Positions 42,985 to 52,419 are shown, counted from the stretch's first letter. The stretch is DNA of 64,000 nucleotides from Ruminobacter sp964520475 (GCA_964520475.1 CAZFNS010000006.1:1-64000), one strand, 5' to 3'. A program made the numbers and translations. The notes: generated by a model from the letters alone, not told the origin.

Positions 42985-44352
42985 TCAAAGCACCCCGCCG
43001 CCCGTTTTGTATCTCCGGTTCGGATCCAGGAAGGAGCCGCGGTGCTTCCTTCGGCCCCTTCTGACGTCCCTTGTCCCGGTAACCGGCTCGGCCGCCTTCT
43101 CCCCGGCCGGCCCGGCCGCGGCGTCCGTCGCGGCGGGCTTTTCCTCCGGCTGCGCGGCGGTTGCGCCGCCGTCGCCCTCACCGGCGTTTTCCGCGGTCTG
43201 CTCCGCCTTCTCGTCGGGAATCACGATGGCGTTCTTCACCGTGGCGTCGAAATTGAAGACGTCGGGCACGGCGCCGTCGGGAACCAGGGCGGGATAGAGC
43301 TCCATCAGCCCCCGGGGATCGACGTTCTTGATCGCGGTCAGGGTGAACACGACGTCGCCGCCCTTGACGTCGGTGATCTCGGCCTCCGAGAAGCCCGCCT
43401 TGTAGAAGTTGCGCTTGATGTCCATCATGGCGTCGAAGCCGGGCGTGCCCTTGATCAGAACCACGTAGCTGCCGTCGGGCCGCGAGCCGAGGTTAAGGGA
43501 AGGCTCCGTCCCGTCGTACCCGTCGAGCAGGGGCGCGGCGCCCGGATCGCCGGAACCGGCCCCGAGGCCCGCGGCGGAGGGGTTTTTCCTGCCGAAGACG
43601 TTCTTGAGGGAGGCGTAAAACTCGCCGACCACGGCGGACGTTTCGCCTTCCGCCGTGTCGGAATACACCGTTTCGCCCTTGGCGAGGTCGACGATGTGGT
43701 ACGTGAGCGACAGGTTGCCGGGGGTCCCGGTGAGCAGCAGGGCCGCGGCGGCGCCGCCCGTGTATTTGGCCGAGGCCGCGGCAATCCGGTCGGCCGCGCC
43801 CTGCATGATGTCGGACACGCTCACCTTTTCCATGTCGTCGAGATCGTTGAGGGGCAGGATCGCCCTGACCTTTTCCCGCAGGCCCGCGGCGATCAGCGCG
43901 TCGGCGAAACCGTCCTTTTCCCCGGACGAGACGATGCGGACCTCGGACCGGGAGTCAACCTGCCCGTCGTCGCCCGCCACGTCGGCGGTCGTGCCCCGGA
44001 TCATCCAGATCAGAAGGGGCTCCTCGAGGCCTTTCCACACCGCTATCCGGCCGCTGCCGAGCAGCCGCTTAACCGCGTCGGGGGAGAACGACACGATAAG
44101 GGAGCCGTCTTCGGTAAAGTCCTCGCTCGCGATGATGGCATCGATGTCGGCGTTCACCGACGCCGGGTCGGCGCCGCCGCCGCTCAGAGAATCCACCAGC
44201 CGGCCGAACGCCTCCTCGTGGGCGGTGTCGAAATCCCCGTTGAAGGGAACTTTGAAATCGTACTCCCCCGCCGCGGCGTCGGCCGCCAGGCAGCAGAAGA
44301 AAGCCGCGGCCAGCCCGGCCGCAGCCCCGCGCAATCCTTTTTTCCGAGACAT
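42985..44352 (-). CDS. DUF2066-domain periplasmic protein
   Basis: 455 aa from ATG 44352, with a signal peptide (KKGLRGAAAGLAAAFFCCLAADAAA). The central part carries the DUF2066 hallmark VSFSPDAVKRLLGSGRIAVWKG followed by EEPLLIWMI. The family is typically encoded beside hda/purM in gammaproteobacteria and has no known function. The C-terminal third is extra: a predicted domain around 300-395 (SYVVLIKGTPGFDAMMDIKRNFYKAGF) and a low-complexity basic tail (about 395-455). Confidence 0.8.
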   Translation of the reverse strand: MSRKKGLRGAAAGLAAAFFCCLAADAAAGEYDFKVPFNGDFDTAHEEAFGRLVDSLSGGGADPASVNADIDAIIASEDFTEDGSLIVSFSPDAVKRLLGSGRIAVWKGLEEPLLIWMIRGTTADVAGDDGQVDSRSEVRIVSSGEKDGFADALIAAGLREKVRAILPLNDLDDMEKVSVSDIMQGAADRIAAASAKYTGGAAAALLLTGTPGNLSLTYHIVDLAKGETVYSDTAEGETSAVVGEFYASLKNVFGRKNPSAAGLGAGSGDPGAAPLLDGYDGTEPSLNLGSRPDGSYVVLIKGTPGFDAMMDIKRNFYKAGFSEAEITDVKGGDVVFTLTAIKNVDPRGLMELYPALVPDGAVPDVFNFDATVKNAIVIPDEKAEQTAENAGEGDGGATAAQPEEKPAATDAAAGPAGEKAAEPVTGTRDVRRGRRKHRGSFLDPNRRYKTGGGVL

Positions 44353-44504
44353 ATCCCAACTCTTCCGGCGCGCACGCGCCACGCAAAAACAAAGCGCCGC
44401 GGGCACCGCGGCTCCGGGAGCTAATTTACCATAAACACCCCCGATTTGCAAAAAATCCGCGCCCGCGCGGGCCCGGCCCGTCCCGCCCCGCCGCGCCGAA
44501 AAAC

Positions 44505-44533
44505 CTGAAAAAACGGCGGTAATTTGCTAGAAT
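44505..44533 (+). promoter_or_regulatory. Promoter of purM
   Basis: -35 CTGAAA (44505-44510), 17-bp spacer, -10 TAGAAT (44528-44533); leader about 45 nt. No clear PurR box seen. Confidence 0.6.
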
Positions 44534-44583
44534 GTTCACGATTCGACACCTTATCACCAACCGGAAACGAGGCACTGCAACCG

Positions 44584-45621
44584 ATGGACAATCAGAAGTT
44601 AAGCTACAGAGACGCGGGGGTCGACATCGACGCCGGCAACGCTCTGGTCGAAAACATCAAAGGCGCGGTCAAAAAGACCGCCAGACCCGAGGTAATCGGG
44701 GGCCTGGGCGGCTTCGGGGCCCTCTGCCGCATCCCCGCGCGCTACAAAAAGCCGGTGCTTGTCTCGGGAACCGACGGGGTCGGCACCAAGCTGCGCCTCG
44801 CCATCGATTTCGGCCGTCACGACACCGTGGGCGTCGACCTCGTGGCCATGAGCGTCAACGACCTGATCGTGCAGGGCGCGGAGCCGCTCTTTTTCCTCGA
44901 CTACTACGCCACCGGCAAACTGAACGTGGCGGACGCGACCCGGGTGATAACCGGGATCGCCCGGGGCTGCGAACAGGCCGGCTGCGCCCTCATCGGCGGC
45001 GAAACCGCGGAAATGCCCGGCATGTACGCGGTGCCCGATTACGATCTGGCCGGCTTCGCCGTGGGCGTGGTCGAGGAAGACGAAATAATCGACGGCTCGA
45101 AAGTCGGGGCGGGCGACGCCCTGATCGCCGTGGCCTCCTCCGGGCCCCACTCCAACGGCTACTCCCTGATCAGAAAAGTTCTCGAGGTGTCGCGGGCGGA
45201 TCCGGAAACGAAGATGGGCGACGGCCGGACCCTGATCGACACGCTGCTGACCCCGACGCGCATCTACGTGCGGCCGGTGCTCGCCCTGACGAAGGCCTGC
45301 GGCGTCCGCGCCCTCGCCCATATCACCGGCGGCGGCTTCTGGGAGAACATCCCGCGCGTCCTGCCCCCGGGCGTGACGGCCGTGTGCCGCGAAGACAGCT
45401 GGGAGTGGCCGGAGATATTCGGCTGGCTGCGGGACCGGGGCAACATCTCCGTCCGCGAGATGTACCGCACCTTCAACTGCGGCGTCGGCATGATCGCCGT
45501 CGTCGCCCGGGACGAGGCCGAAAAAGCCGTCGCCTGCCTCGCCGCGCACGGGGAGAAAGCCTGGATCCTGGGATCCGTGGAAAAAACCGGCCCCTCCGGA
45601 GCCCGGGTCGAAATCGTCTGA
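44584..45621 (+). CDS. purM: Phosphoribosylformylglycinamidine cyclo-ligase
   Basis: AIR synthetase of purine biosynthesis. 345 aa from ATG 44584, identical in length to E. coli PurM. Motifs: SYRDAGVDIDAGNALVENIK at the start, SGTDGVGTKLRLA, DLVAMSVNDLIVQGAEPLFFLDYYATG, GGETAEMPGMY, SSGPHSNGYSLIRKVL, AHITGGGFWENIPRVLP. purN does not follow; the next gene is on the other strand. Confidence 0.98.
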   Translation: MDNQKLSYRDAGVDIDAGNALVENIKGAVKKTARPEVIGGLGGFGALCRIPARYKKPVLVSGTDGVGTKLRLAIDFGRHDTVGVDLVAMSVNDLIVQGAEPLFFLDYYATGKLNVADATRVITGIARGCEQAGCALIGGETAEMPGMYAVPDYDLAGFAVGVVEEDEIIDGSKVGAGDALIAVASSGPHSNGYSLIRKVLEVSRADPETKMGDGRTLIDTLLTPTRIYVRPVLALTKACGVRALAHITGGGFWENIPRVLPPGVTAVCREDSWEWPEIFGWLRDRGNISVREMYRTFNCGVGMIAVVARDEAEKAVACLAAHGEKAWILGSVEKTGPSGARVEIV

Positions 45622-45642
45622 CCGGCGCTCCCGCCGGGAACG

Positions 45643-45679
45643 AAAAAAGCGGACCGGCCGGCGCCGGATCCGCTTTTTT
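45643..45679. terminator. Bidirectional terminator between purM and gmhA
   Basis: 11-bp stem AAAAAAGCGGA/TCCGCTTTTTT (45643-45653 with 45669-45679) around a CCGG-rich loop, between convergent genes. Confidence 0.92.
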
Positions 45680-45704
45680 ATTTTTACCGCGTGACGGAAA
45701 AGCC

Positions 45705-46286
45705 TCAGGCCGCGGCCATCCGGCTCTCGATCTCCTGGATGATGATGTGGATCACCTTGATGTGGATTTCCTGGATGCGGTCCGCGAAGCCGAAATGCGG
45801 CACGCGGATCTCCACGTCGGCGAGCCCCGCGAGTTTGCCCCCGTCCTTGCCGGTGAGCACGACCGTCTTCACGCTTTTGGCCTTCGCCGTCCCGACGGCC
45901 CTTATGATGTTCGCGGAATTGCCGCTGGTCGAGATGCCCATGAACACGTCCCCCGGCCGGGCGACGCCCTCGAGGTACCGCGAGAACACGTATTCGAACC
46001 CGAAATCGTTCGACACGCACGAGAGATGGCTCGGATCCGAGATGGCCACGGCGCCGTAGGCCGGCCGGTTCTCCCGGTACCGTCCCGTGAGCTCCTCCGC
46101 GAAATGCATGGCGTCGCAGTGGCTCCCGCCGTTTCCGGCGGAAAAAATCCTGCCGCCGCTCTTGAGCGACTCCGCCATCACTTCCGCGGCCCTGTCGATC
46201 GCCCGGACGTTGGCGTCGTCGGAGAGGAATCTGTTCAGCACTTCTGACGCTTCGAGCAGCGCAGCTTTAATCTCATTTACGCTCAT
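45705..46286 (-). CDS. gmhA: Sedoheptulose 7-phosphate isomerase GmhA
   Basis: First step of ADP-heptose synthesis for LPS inner core. 193 aa SIS-domain protein; FSAGNGGSHCDAMHFAEELTGRYRENRP and GISTSGNSANIIRA match E. coli GmhA almost residue by residue, including the zinc/active-site histidine and the late HFGFADRIQEIHIKVIHIIIQ. DiaA is a related alternative but fits less well. ATG start. Confidence 0.95.
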   Translation of the reverse strand: MSVNEIKAALLEASEVLNRFLSDDANVRAIDRAAEVMAESLKSGGRIFSAGNGGSHCDAMHFAEELTGRYRENRPAYGAVAISDPSHLSCVSNDFGFEYVFSRYLEGVARPGDVFMGISTSGNSANIIRAVGTAKAKSVKTVVLTGKDGGKLAGLADVEIRVPHFGFADRIQEIHIKVIHIIIQEIESRMAAA

Positions 46287-46423
46287 TGGTTGTTCCGCCT
46301 GTCGTTGTTCCCGGCCCGGTCGCGCGATCCGCGGGGAAGGCCGCGGGCCCGTCCCGGCTCCCCGTTACATTATTTTGCACCGCCGCGGAATTGTCAAGCG
46401 GGCGCGCCCCGCGCCTCCCGGCG

Positions 46424-47338
46424 TCAGCCGGCGTTCTTTTTCCGGCGGGCGGCCGCGGCGCGCTCCGCGCGCGCGTAAACGTCGGTGAGGGTCTCCCTTT
46501 TGTCGATTTCGTCGAGGATTGCGGCGGCCTTGCGATCCTGGTACTCCGCGAATTTCCGCCCGTCGAAGTAAAAGCGCCGCAGCGCCGCCACGCAGTCGGC
46601 CCGCGACAATTTCCCGCCGGCGGGGGCGATCTTGATCTGGCCGAGCTTCATGCGGTACAGGAGGTCGTCGCCCTCCTCGTCGACGGAGGGGTAAAGCACG
46701 GGGATCTTCACGGCTCCGGCCGCTTCCCGCCGCTCCGCCGCCCCGCCCGGCGCGGCGGCGGAGGCCTCGGCGAAGTCGAGTTCCCCCTGCCCGCCCGTCA
46801 TGGCGAGGAACACCTCCGCCAGGATTTCCGCGTCGAGGAGCGCGCCGTGCGTCGTGCGGGCGGATCTGTCGACCCCCAGCTTGGCGCAGAGGGCGTCGAG
46901 ACTCACTCTCTGCCCGGGGTATTTCTGCCGGGCGAGCGCCAGCGTGTCGGTCACGGCGCAGATGTCCTCCACCGCGAAGGGGCGGCGGCAGAGCCTGAAC
47001 TCGTTGTCGATGAATCCGACGTCGAAGGCGGCGTTGTGGATAATCAGCTCGGCTCCCGAGATGAAATCGCAGAACTCCCCGCAGACCTCGGCGAACTTGG
47101 GCTGCGACCGGAGGAACTCGTCGGAGATGCCGTGCACCCTGAAGGCTTCCTCGTCGACCCCGCGCTCGGGGTTTACGTAAAGCTGGAGCTTGCGGCCGGT
47201 GGGCTTGCGCCCCTCGAGCTCCACGCAGCCTATTTCGACGATGCGGTGATCGCCCGGGGTCCCGTCTTCGTTTTTTCCGGTCGTTTCCGTGTCCAGAACC
47301 ACTTTCCGGAACTTCTTTTCCTTGTACAGCTCGGCCAT
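46424..47338 (-). CDS. dnaQ: DNA polymerase III epsilon subunit (proofreading exonuclease), extended C-terminus
   Basis: 3'-5' exonuclease of the replicase. Start at ATG 47338 (AGGGAGACAGGG upstream). 304 aa against 243. DEDDh motifs: D16 and E18 in LDTETTG, D106 in HNAAFDVGFID, H164 and D169 in HGALLDAEIL. Clamp-binding motif QGELDF at 184-189, equivalent to QTSMAF in E. coli. Residues about 210-304 continue past the usual end with a segment (YRMKLGQIKIAP...) and a basic tail. Divergent from rnhA, the conserved arrangement. Confidence 0.95.
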   Translation of the reverse strand: MAELYKEKKFRKVVLDTETTGKNEDGTPGDHRIVEIGCVELEGRKPTGRKLQLYVNPERGVDEEAFRVHGISDEFLRSQPKFAEVCGEFCDFISGAELIIHNAAFDVGFIDNEFRLCRRPFAVEDICAVTDTLALARQKYPGQRVSLDALCAKLGVDRSARTTHGALLDAEILAEVFLAMTGGQGELDFAEASAAAPGGAAERREAAGAVKIPVLYPSVDEEGDDLLYRMKLGQIKIAPAGGKLSRADCVAALRRFYFDGRKFAEYQDRKAAAILDEIDKRETLTDVYARAERAAAARRKKNAG

Positions 47339-47638
47339 TCGCCCTGTCTCCCTGCCGGCGCCGGCCGCGAGGGGCCCGGCGCGTGAACCGAAGCACAAAA
47401 TAACACATGAGCGGGCGCCCGGCAACCCGCCGGAACGGCCCTCGGCCGATTATGTGCGCGGGCGCGGCTTTTTTCCCGGAGCGCCGTGTTATATAGTTTA
47501 AGAAGAGCTTTTATAAATTACTTATGAAAAAACGCGAAAACCATCATAAAAAATTTGATTTTTTCGTGAAAAGTGTTAAAATATTCACAATATCTTAACA
47601 AATAAACGGTTCAGCACCGGGGCTTGCGATTCGGCACC
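47339..47638. other. Divergent dnaQ/rnhA control region
   Basis: No gene. The rnhA half is AT-rich, with a plus-strand promoter: -35 TTGATT (47555-47560), 16-bp spacer, -10 TAAAAT (47577-47582). For dnaQ a TATAAC-like -10 lies near 47490 on the minus strand with a weak -35. Confidence 0.55.
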
Positions 47639-48115
47639 ATGACAGACACTGACACCGGCACTCTGAAGGAAGTGACCATTTACACGGACGGCTCGTGTCT
47701 CGGGAACCCCGGTCCCGGAGGGTACTGCGCGATTCTCCTGTACGGGGAGCACCGCAAAACCATCACCGCCGGGTATGAGCTGACGACCAACAACAGAATG
47801 GAGCTTATGGCCGTAATCGCGGCCCTGAGCGCCCTGAAAACAAACTGCGGCGTGACCGTGTATTCCGACAGCAAATACGTGGTCGACGGCATCACCAAGT
47901 GGATCCCCGCCTGGATCGGGAAGAACTGGCGCAACGTGCGGAACCCCGATTTATGGAAGCGCCTCCACGGGCTGGCCGCGCGGCACCGCGTCACATGGAA
48001 ATGGGTAAAGGGACATGACAGCGACACTTACAACAACGAATGCGACAAACTCGCCCGCGCCGCGGCCGGAGGGGAAAATCTCCTCAGGGACGTCGTTTTT
48101 GAAAAGACCGGCTGA
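47639..48115 (+). CDS. rnhA: Ribonuclease HI
   Basis: Degrades RNA in RNA-DNA hybrids. ATG at 47639 gives 158 aa (E. coli 155). Carboxylate triad and fourth acid visible: D17 in IYTDGSCLGNPGPGGY, E55 in NNRMELMAVI, D77 in VYSDSKYVVDGITKWI, and the aspartate of NNECDKLARA. Its 3' end overlaps the mltD start by 17 bp. Confidence 0.98.
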   Translation: MTDTDTGTLKEVTIYTDGSCLGNPGPGGYCAILLYGEHRKTITAGYELTTNNRMELMAVIAALSALKTNCGVTVYSDSKYVVDGITKWIPAWIGKNWRNVRNPDLWKRLHGLAARHRVTWKWVKGHDSDTYNNECDKLARAAAGGENLLRDVVFEKTG

Positions 48116-49229
48116 GTTCGCCGCGGAAGTCCTGCTCGCCCTCGCGCTCGCGGGCTGCAACATGACCGGCGCCCGGGAGGGCGGCGAAAGCGCCGCCGCT
48201 CCGGCGGGCGCGGCGGAGGAAGCCGGGGAAACCGCCCGGACCGCCCCGGCGGACGCCGCCGGTCCCGCCGCCCCCGTCTACGGCTACGGGCCGTCCCTGA
48301 GCTGGCGGGCCGTTTACGCGGCCGCCCCGGCCGCGCCGGAGAAAAAGGCCCCGGCGGCCGCGGCGCCGGCGGAAGTCGCCGCCGTGAGCCTGTGGGAGCA
48401 CGCGGTGTTCGACATGAACCTGGTCACCCCCAAGCACAAGTACGTCACCGGCGAGCTCCGGAACGCGCACCGGAAGAAAGCCGATTTCGAAAAGCAGCTC
48501 GCGAGCGGGCACCTTTACCTTTACCACATCGTCAACGAGCTCAAGCGCCGGGACATGCCCCTCGAGCTCGCCATGATCCCCATCATCGAGAGCAACTTCG
48601 ACCCGCACGCCTCGAACCGCAACGGCACCAAGGGCATCTGGCAGTTCGTCCCCGTGACCGCGCGGAATTTCAAACTGAGGCACGACGCGACCTACGACAT
48701 GCGCAAGGACGTCATCGCCTCCACCGACGCGGCCCTCAACTACTTCAGCTACCTGTACGGGATGTTCAAGGACTGGAACCTGGCGATCGCCGCCTACAAC
48801 GTCGGCGAGGGCACCGTGCTCCGGGCGGTGAAGGCCAACCGGAGGCGGGGACGCTCCACCGATCTCTGGAGCCTGCCGATGGCGCGGGCGGGCGTGAAGT
48901 ACGTGGAAAGGCTCCACGCCTACGCGGATCTCGTGCGCAACGCGGAGCGCAACAACCTGAAGTTCCCCGACCTGCCGTACATGCCGGTCTTCAAAAAGGT
49001 CCGCATAACCCGGTCGACGACCCTCGCGTCCCTGTCGCGGGAAACGGGCGTGTCCGTCGAACGGCTGCAGAAGCTGAACCCCGGCTTCCTCTCGCCGCGG
49101 CGCTCGACCACCCTGGTCGATTACGCCCTGGTTCCGATCGACCACCTGGATCTGCCGGAGAACTACAGCCTCGCCAAGATGAAGAACCTCTGCCCGGGCG
49201 ACTGCGCGCGGCGCCTCCTCGCCGAGTAG
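48099..49229 (+). CDS. mltD: Membrane-bound lytic murein transglycosylase D (MltD-like)
   Basis: Cleaves glycan strands of peptidoglycan. Start taken as TTG 48099 with AGGGA nine bases before, inside the end of rnhA; this yields a clean lipoprotein signal MKRPAEFAAEVLLALALAGC (C20). 376 aa: Ala/Pro-rich linker, then an SLT domain (catalytic Glu in IPIIESNFDPHASN, GIWQFVPVTARNF, AAYNVGEG), and one LysM-like repeat (about 315-360). E. coli MltD has two LysM units and is longer. Overlap with rnhA suggests coupled translation. Confidence 0.9.
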   Translation: MKRPAEFAAEVLLALALAGCNMTGAREGGESAAAPAGAAEEAGETARTAPADAAGPAAPVYGYGPSLSWRAVYAAAPAAPEKKAPAAAAPAEVAAVSLWEHAVFDMNLVTPKHKYVTGELRNAHRKKADFEKQLASGHLYLYHIVNELKRRDMPLELAMIPIIESNFDPHASNRNGTKGIWQFVPVTARNFKLRHDATYDMRKDVIASTDAALNYFSYLYGMFKDWNLAIAAYNVGEGTVLRAVKANRRRGRSTDLWSLPMARAGVKYVERLHAYADLVRNAERNNLKFPDLPYMPVFKKVRITRSTTLASLSRETGVSVERLQKLNPGFLSPRRSTTLVDYALVPIDHLDLPENYSLAKMKNLCPGDCARRLLAE

Positions 49230-49239
49230 CGGCCGGCCC

Positions 49240-51444
49240 TCAGGACGCCGCTTCCGCGCCGAGGCGCGCGAGCGCGGCGAAGAGCTCGTCCGCGTCCATG
49301 ATCCTCACCCCCAGCTTCCGGGCCTTGTCCAGTTTCGAACCGGGCTTCTCCCCCGCGACGACGAGATCCGTCGCGGCCGACACGGAATCGGAAGCGGTCG
49401 CCCCGAGCCTCACCAGCCTTTCCTTGAGTTCGTTGCGCTTCATGCCCGCGACGGTCCCGGTGATTACCACGGTTTTGCCGTAAAAGGGATTGTCCCCCGC
49501 CCCGCCCGCGTCCGCCGCGGGCGCCCGCACGGGCACGGTGACGACGCCGGCGCCGCCCCGTTCCGCGGGACCGAGCAGATCCGCGATGATCCGCCGGTTG
49601 CGGCTTTCCCCGAAGAAATTGACGATGTGGCGCGCCCCGGTCTCCCCGATGTCCCGGACGGCGAGGAGCCGCTCCGGGCCGGCCCCCATCAGATCGTCCA
49701 TGTCCGCGAAGTTCCGCGCGAGGGCGAGAGCCGTGCTCTCCCCCACCTCCCTGATGCCGAGCGCGTAGATGAACCTGTTGAGGGGCACGGTCCGGCTCGC
49801 GGCGATGTTCCCGAGGATCTTGGCGGCGACCTTCTCCCCTATGACCCTGACGCCCTTCTTCCCTTCCGGCGCCTTCGCCTCCGCGCTTCCGCCTGCGGTT
49901 TCGCCGAACAGATCCGGCTCCGCGGCGGGGGCGTCCCCGTCCGCCCCCTCTTCCCCGGCCGGGCCTTTGAGCCGCGTCTCCGCGAGGCCCGCGAGCGTGA
50001 GGCGGTAGATGTCGTCCACCCCCTTCAGCAGGCCGCGGTCGATAAGCGCCTCGACGTAAGCGTCCCCGAGGCCCTTGATGTCCATGGCGGCGGACGAGAC
50101 GAAATGACGGACGGTCTCCCGGAGCTGGGCCCGGCACCCGAGCCCGCCGGTGCAGCGGATCGCCGCCTCGCCCGGCATCCTTTCCAGGGAGCTGCCGCAC
50201 ACCGGGCAGACCTTCGGGATCTCGATCGCGCGCTCGTTCCCGGTCCTGGCCTCCGGGATCGCCCGCATCACCTGGGGAATGACGTCGGCGGCGCGCCTCA
50301 CGACCACCCGGTCGTTCAGCATGAGCCCGAGGCGCCCGATCTCGTCGACGTTGTGCAGCGTCGCGTTGCTGACCGTCACGCCGGCCACGCGCACCGGCTC
50401 GAGCCTGGCCACGGGGGTGAGCGCCCCCGTGCGCCCGACCTGGAAATCCACCGCCCGGAGCACGGTCATCTCCTCCTGGGCCGGGAACTTGTGGGCGACG
50501 GCGAATTTCGGGGCGCGCGCGACGTAGCCCAGCTCGTCCCAGCGCGAGGCGTCGTCGACCTTGTACACGATCCCGTCGATGTCGTAGCCGAGACTCATGC
50601 GCCGGGCCAGCATCCCCTCGTAGTAATTCACCAGGAAATCCGGGCCTGCGCCCCGGGCGATCAGATCGTTCACGGGCAGGCCGAGGCCGCGCGCGAACAT
50701 GAGCCTGTCGTAGTGGGAGTCCGGGAGCGGGACCCCCGCGCACTCGGTCACGAAGTAAGCGTTGAAGGTGAGCTTCCGGCCGGCGGTGACCGCCGGATCC
50801 TTCTGCCGGAGGGAGCCCGCGGCCGCGTTGCGCGGGTTGGCGAAAGTCCTGGCCCCGCCCTTCTCCCGGATCCGCTCGTTCAGCTCCGCGAAATCGCGGT
50901 GCAGCATGAACACCTCGCCGCGCACCTCGAGGCGCTCCGGGATCCCGTCGCCCCTGAGGGCCAGCGGGATGTTCCTGATGGTTTTGACCTGGGCCGTGAC
51001 CTTCTCCCCGATCCGGCCGTCGCCCCGGGTCGCGGCGGCGGTCAGGATCCCGTTTTCGTAGATGAGGGAGACGGCCAGGCCGTCGAGTTTGGGCTCGGCG
51101 CAGAACCGGACCTCCTCCCCGGCGAGGGACAGATCCCGCGCCGTCCGGCGGACGAAGTCACGCAGTTCCTCCTCGCTGTAGACGTTGTCCAGCGACAGCA
51201 TCGGAATTTTGTGCGCGAACTTCTCGAGCTCGGCCTTGCCCGAGCCCCCGACCCGGTGCGCGGGCGAATCGGGCAGGACGTCCCCGGGATGCGCGGCCTC
51301 GAGCTCCCGGAGCTCCCGGAACAGCCGGTCGTACTCGGCGTCGGGCACGGAAGGGTTGTCCCGGTTGTAATATTCGTCGGCGTAGCGGTTAAGCAGATCC
51401 GTCAGTTCGCGCATCCGGCGCAGATCCCCGAGTTTGTCGGCCAT
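49240..51444 (-). CDS. ligA: NAD-dependent DNA ligase
   Basis: Seals nicks during replication and repair. Start at ATG 51444 with GGGGAGGA; 734 aa against 671. Order: Ia domain (YYNRDNPSVPDAEYDRLFREL), adenylation domain with KLDG lysine (CAEPKLDGLAV), OB fold, Cys4 zinc finger (CPVCGSSL...CTGGLGC), HhH repeats, BRCT domain (NPFYGKTVVITGTVAGMKRNEL). Extra length comes from a Gly/Ala/Glu-rich insert of about 40 residues between the first HhH units and a short insert before BRCT. Only 10 bp from the convergent mltD. Confidence 0.97.
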   Translation of the reverse strand: MADKLGDLRRMRELTDLLNRYADEYYNRDNPSVPDAEYDRLFRELRELEAAHPGDVLPDSPAHRVGGSGKAELEKFAHKIPMLSLDNVYSEEELRDFVRRTARDLSLAGEEVRFCAEPKLDGLAVSLIYENGILTAAATRGDGRIGEKVTAQVKTIRNIPLALRGDGIPERLEVRGEVFMLHRDFAELNERIREKGGARTFANPRNAAAGSLRQKDPAVTAGRKLTFNAYFVTECAGVPLPDSHYDRLMFARGLGLPVNDLIARGAGPDFLVNYYEGMLARRMSLGYDIDGIVYKVDDASRWDELGYVARAPKFAVAHKFPAQEEMTVLRAVDFQVGRTGALTPVARLEPVRVAGVTVSNATLHNVDEIGRLGLMLNDRVVVRRAADVIPQVMRAIPEARTGNERAIEIPKVCPVCGSSLERMPGEAAIRCTGGLGCRAQLRETVRHFVSSAAMDIKGLGDAYVEALIDRGLLKGVDDIYRLTLAGLAETRLKGPAGEEGADGDAPAAEPDLFGETAGGSAEAKAPEGKKGVRVIGEKVAAKILGNIAASRTVPLNRFIYALGIREVGESTALALARNFADMDDLMGAGPERLLAVRDIGETGARHIVNFFGESRNRRIIADLLGPAERGGAGVVTVPVRAPAADAGGAGDNPFYGKTVVITGTVAGMKRNELKERLVRLGATASDSVSAATDLVVAGEKPGSKLDKARKLGVRIMDADELFAALARLGAEAAS

Positions 51445-51463
51445 GCCGGTTCCTCCCCCCTTC

Positions 51464-51502
51464 AAAAAAACAAAAATATGGCGGACCAGCATGTCCGCCA
51501 TA
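51464..51502 (-). terminator. Terminator between zipA and ligA
   Basis: Perfect 10-bp stem TATGGCGGAC/GTCCGCCATA (51477-51486 with 51493-51502), 6-nt loop, followed on the minus strand by TTTTTGTTTTTTT. It sits just upstream of the ligA ribosome-binding site, so ligA must be read through it or be transcribed separately. Confidence 0.85.
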
Positions 51503-51537
51503 CGCCGCGCGGCGATCCCGTCCGGACCCGCCGCCCG

Positions 51538-52419
51538 TCAGCTCAGTTTGTCGTAGCCCGCCAGGACCGCCCGGTGGCGCATGATGAATTCCTCGCCGAT
51601 AACCTTCTGGTTGTTGTCGATCATCTCGCCGCCGATCGCGTAGGCGAAGCGGTAGGCGAACGCCGCCATCTCCAGGTACGAGTCCTCGGCGAAGCCGCGG
51701 TCCGGCAGCGGCATGAACAGGCACAGGGCGCCGTAGGACACCGCGTCCCGGTAGCTTTTGGCGAACCCGTACGGATCGTGGCTGCCGCAGACGCGGAACA
51801 CCTCGTTGTTCGGATTCTTCTTGTCGTAGTAGTAATAGATGTCGTGCTCGCCGAGCGTGAGGCCGCAGCTTTCGCAGATCTGCACGGCCGCGTCGACGCT
51901 TATCGGGCTGCCGTCCTTTTTGCGGACGTTGATCTGGTAGACGGACAGCGGCTCCGCGGCGGCGTCCTGCCCGGCCGTCTCTTCCCGGCCCGCGGTCAGC
52001 CGGCCGAAGAACGATTTGACGGCGGCGGCGAGGCCCGCGAAAAAGCCCCCGCCTTCGCTCTCCTCCCCGCGCGGGGCCTCGGCGGCGGGCTCCTCCTCGG
52101 GCTGCCGCTCCCGGGCTTCCGCCGTCATGTGCTCCTCGGCCTCGCTGTTCTTGAGGACTATGTCTTCGGTGTTGTCGATGAATTCCTTGCCGGGGGCGCT
52201 GCTCATGGCGGCGCTTTCCTTGCCGCCGCCGATGATTTTCACCGAGCCCTGGGTCACGCCGGCCTCATTGGAGGTGGGAAAAGTGGACCGCGCGTTGTTC
52301 TCGGCCATCTCGTCGCGCACCAGCGGGGTCCGGTGAGTTCTGCCCATGAACAGCCCGTGAAGGATAAAGACCGCGATAGCCAAAGCTCCGCATATAATCA
52401 CCATTTGCTGCAACGCCAT
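51538..52419 (-). CDS. zipA: Cell division protein ZipA
   Basis: Tethers FtsZ to the membrane at the division site. Start at ATG 52419 (AGGTGG upstream), 293 aa. N-terminal membrane anchor QQMVIICGALAIAVFILHGLFMG, acidic/Pro linker (about 30-150) shorter than in E. coli, and the C-terminal FtsZ-binding domain (about 158-293: LSVYQINVRKKDGSPISVDAAVQICESCGL, and GEMIDNNQKVIGEEF). Adjacent to ligA and divergent from cysZ, as in E. coli. Confidence 0.92.
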   Translation of the reverse strand: MALQQMVIICGALAIAVFILHGLFMGRTHRTPLVRDEMAENNARSTFPTSNEAGVTQGSVKIIGGGKESAAMSSAPGKEFIDNTEDIVLKNSEAEEHMTAEARERQPEEEPAAEAPRGEESEGGGFFAGLAAAVKSFFGRLTAGREETAGQDAAAEPLSVYQINVRKKDGSPISVDAAVQICESCGLTLGEHDIYYYYDKKNPNNEVFRVCGSHDPYGFAKSYRDAVSYGALCLFMPLPDRGFAEDSYLEMAAFAYRFAYAIGGEMIDNNQKVIGEEFIMRHRAVLAGYDKLS

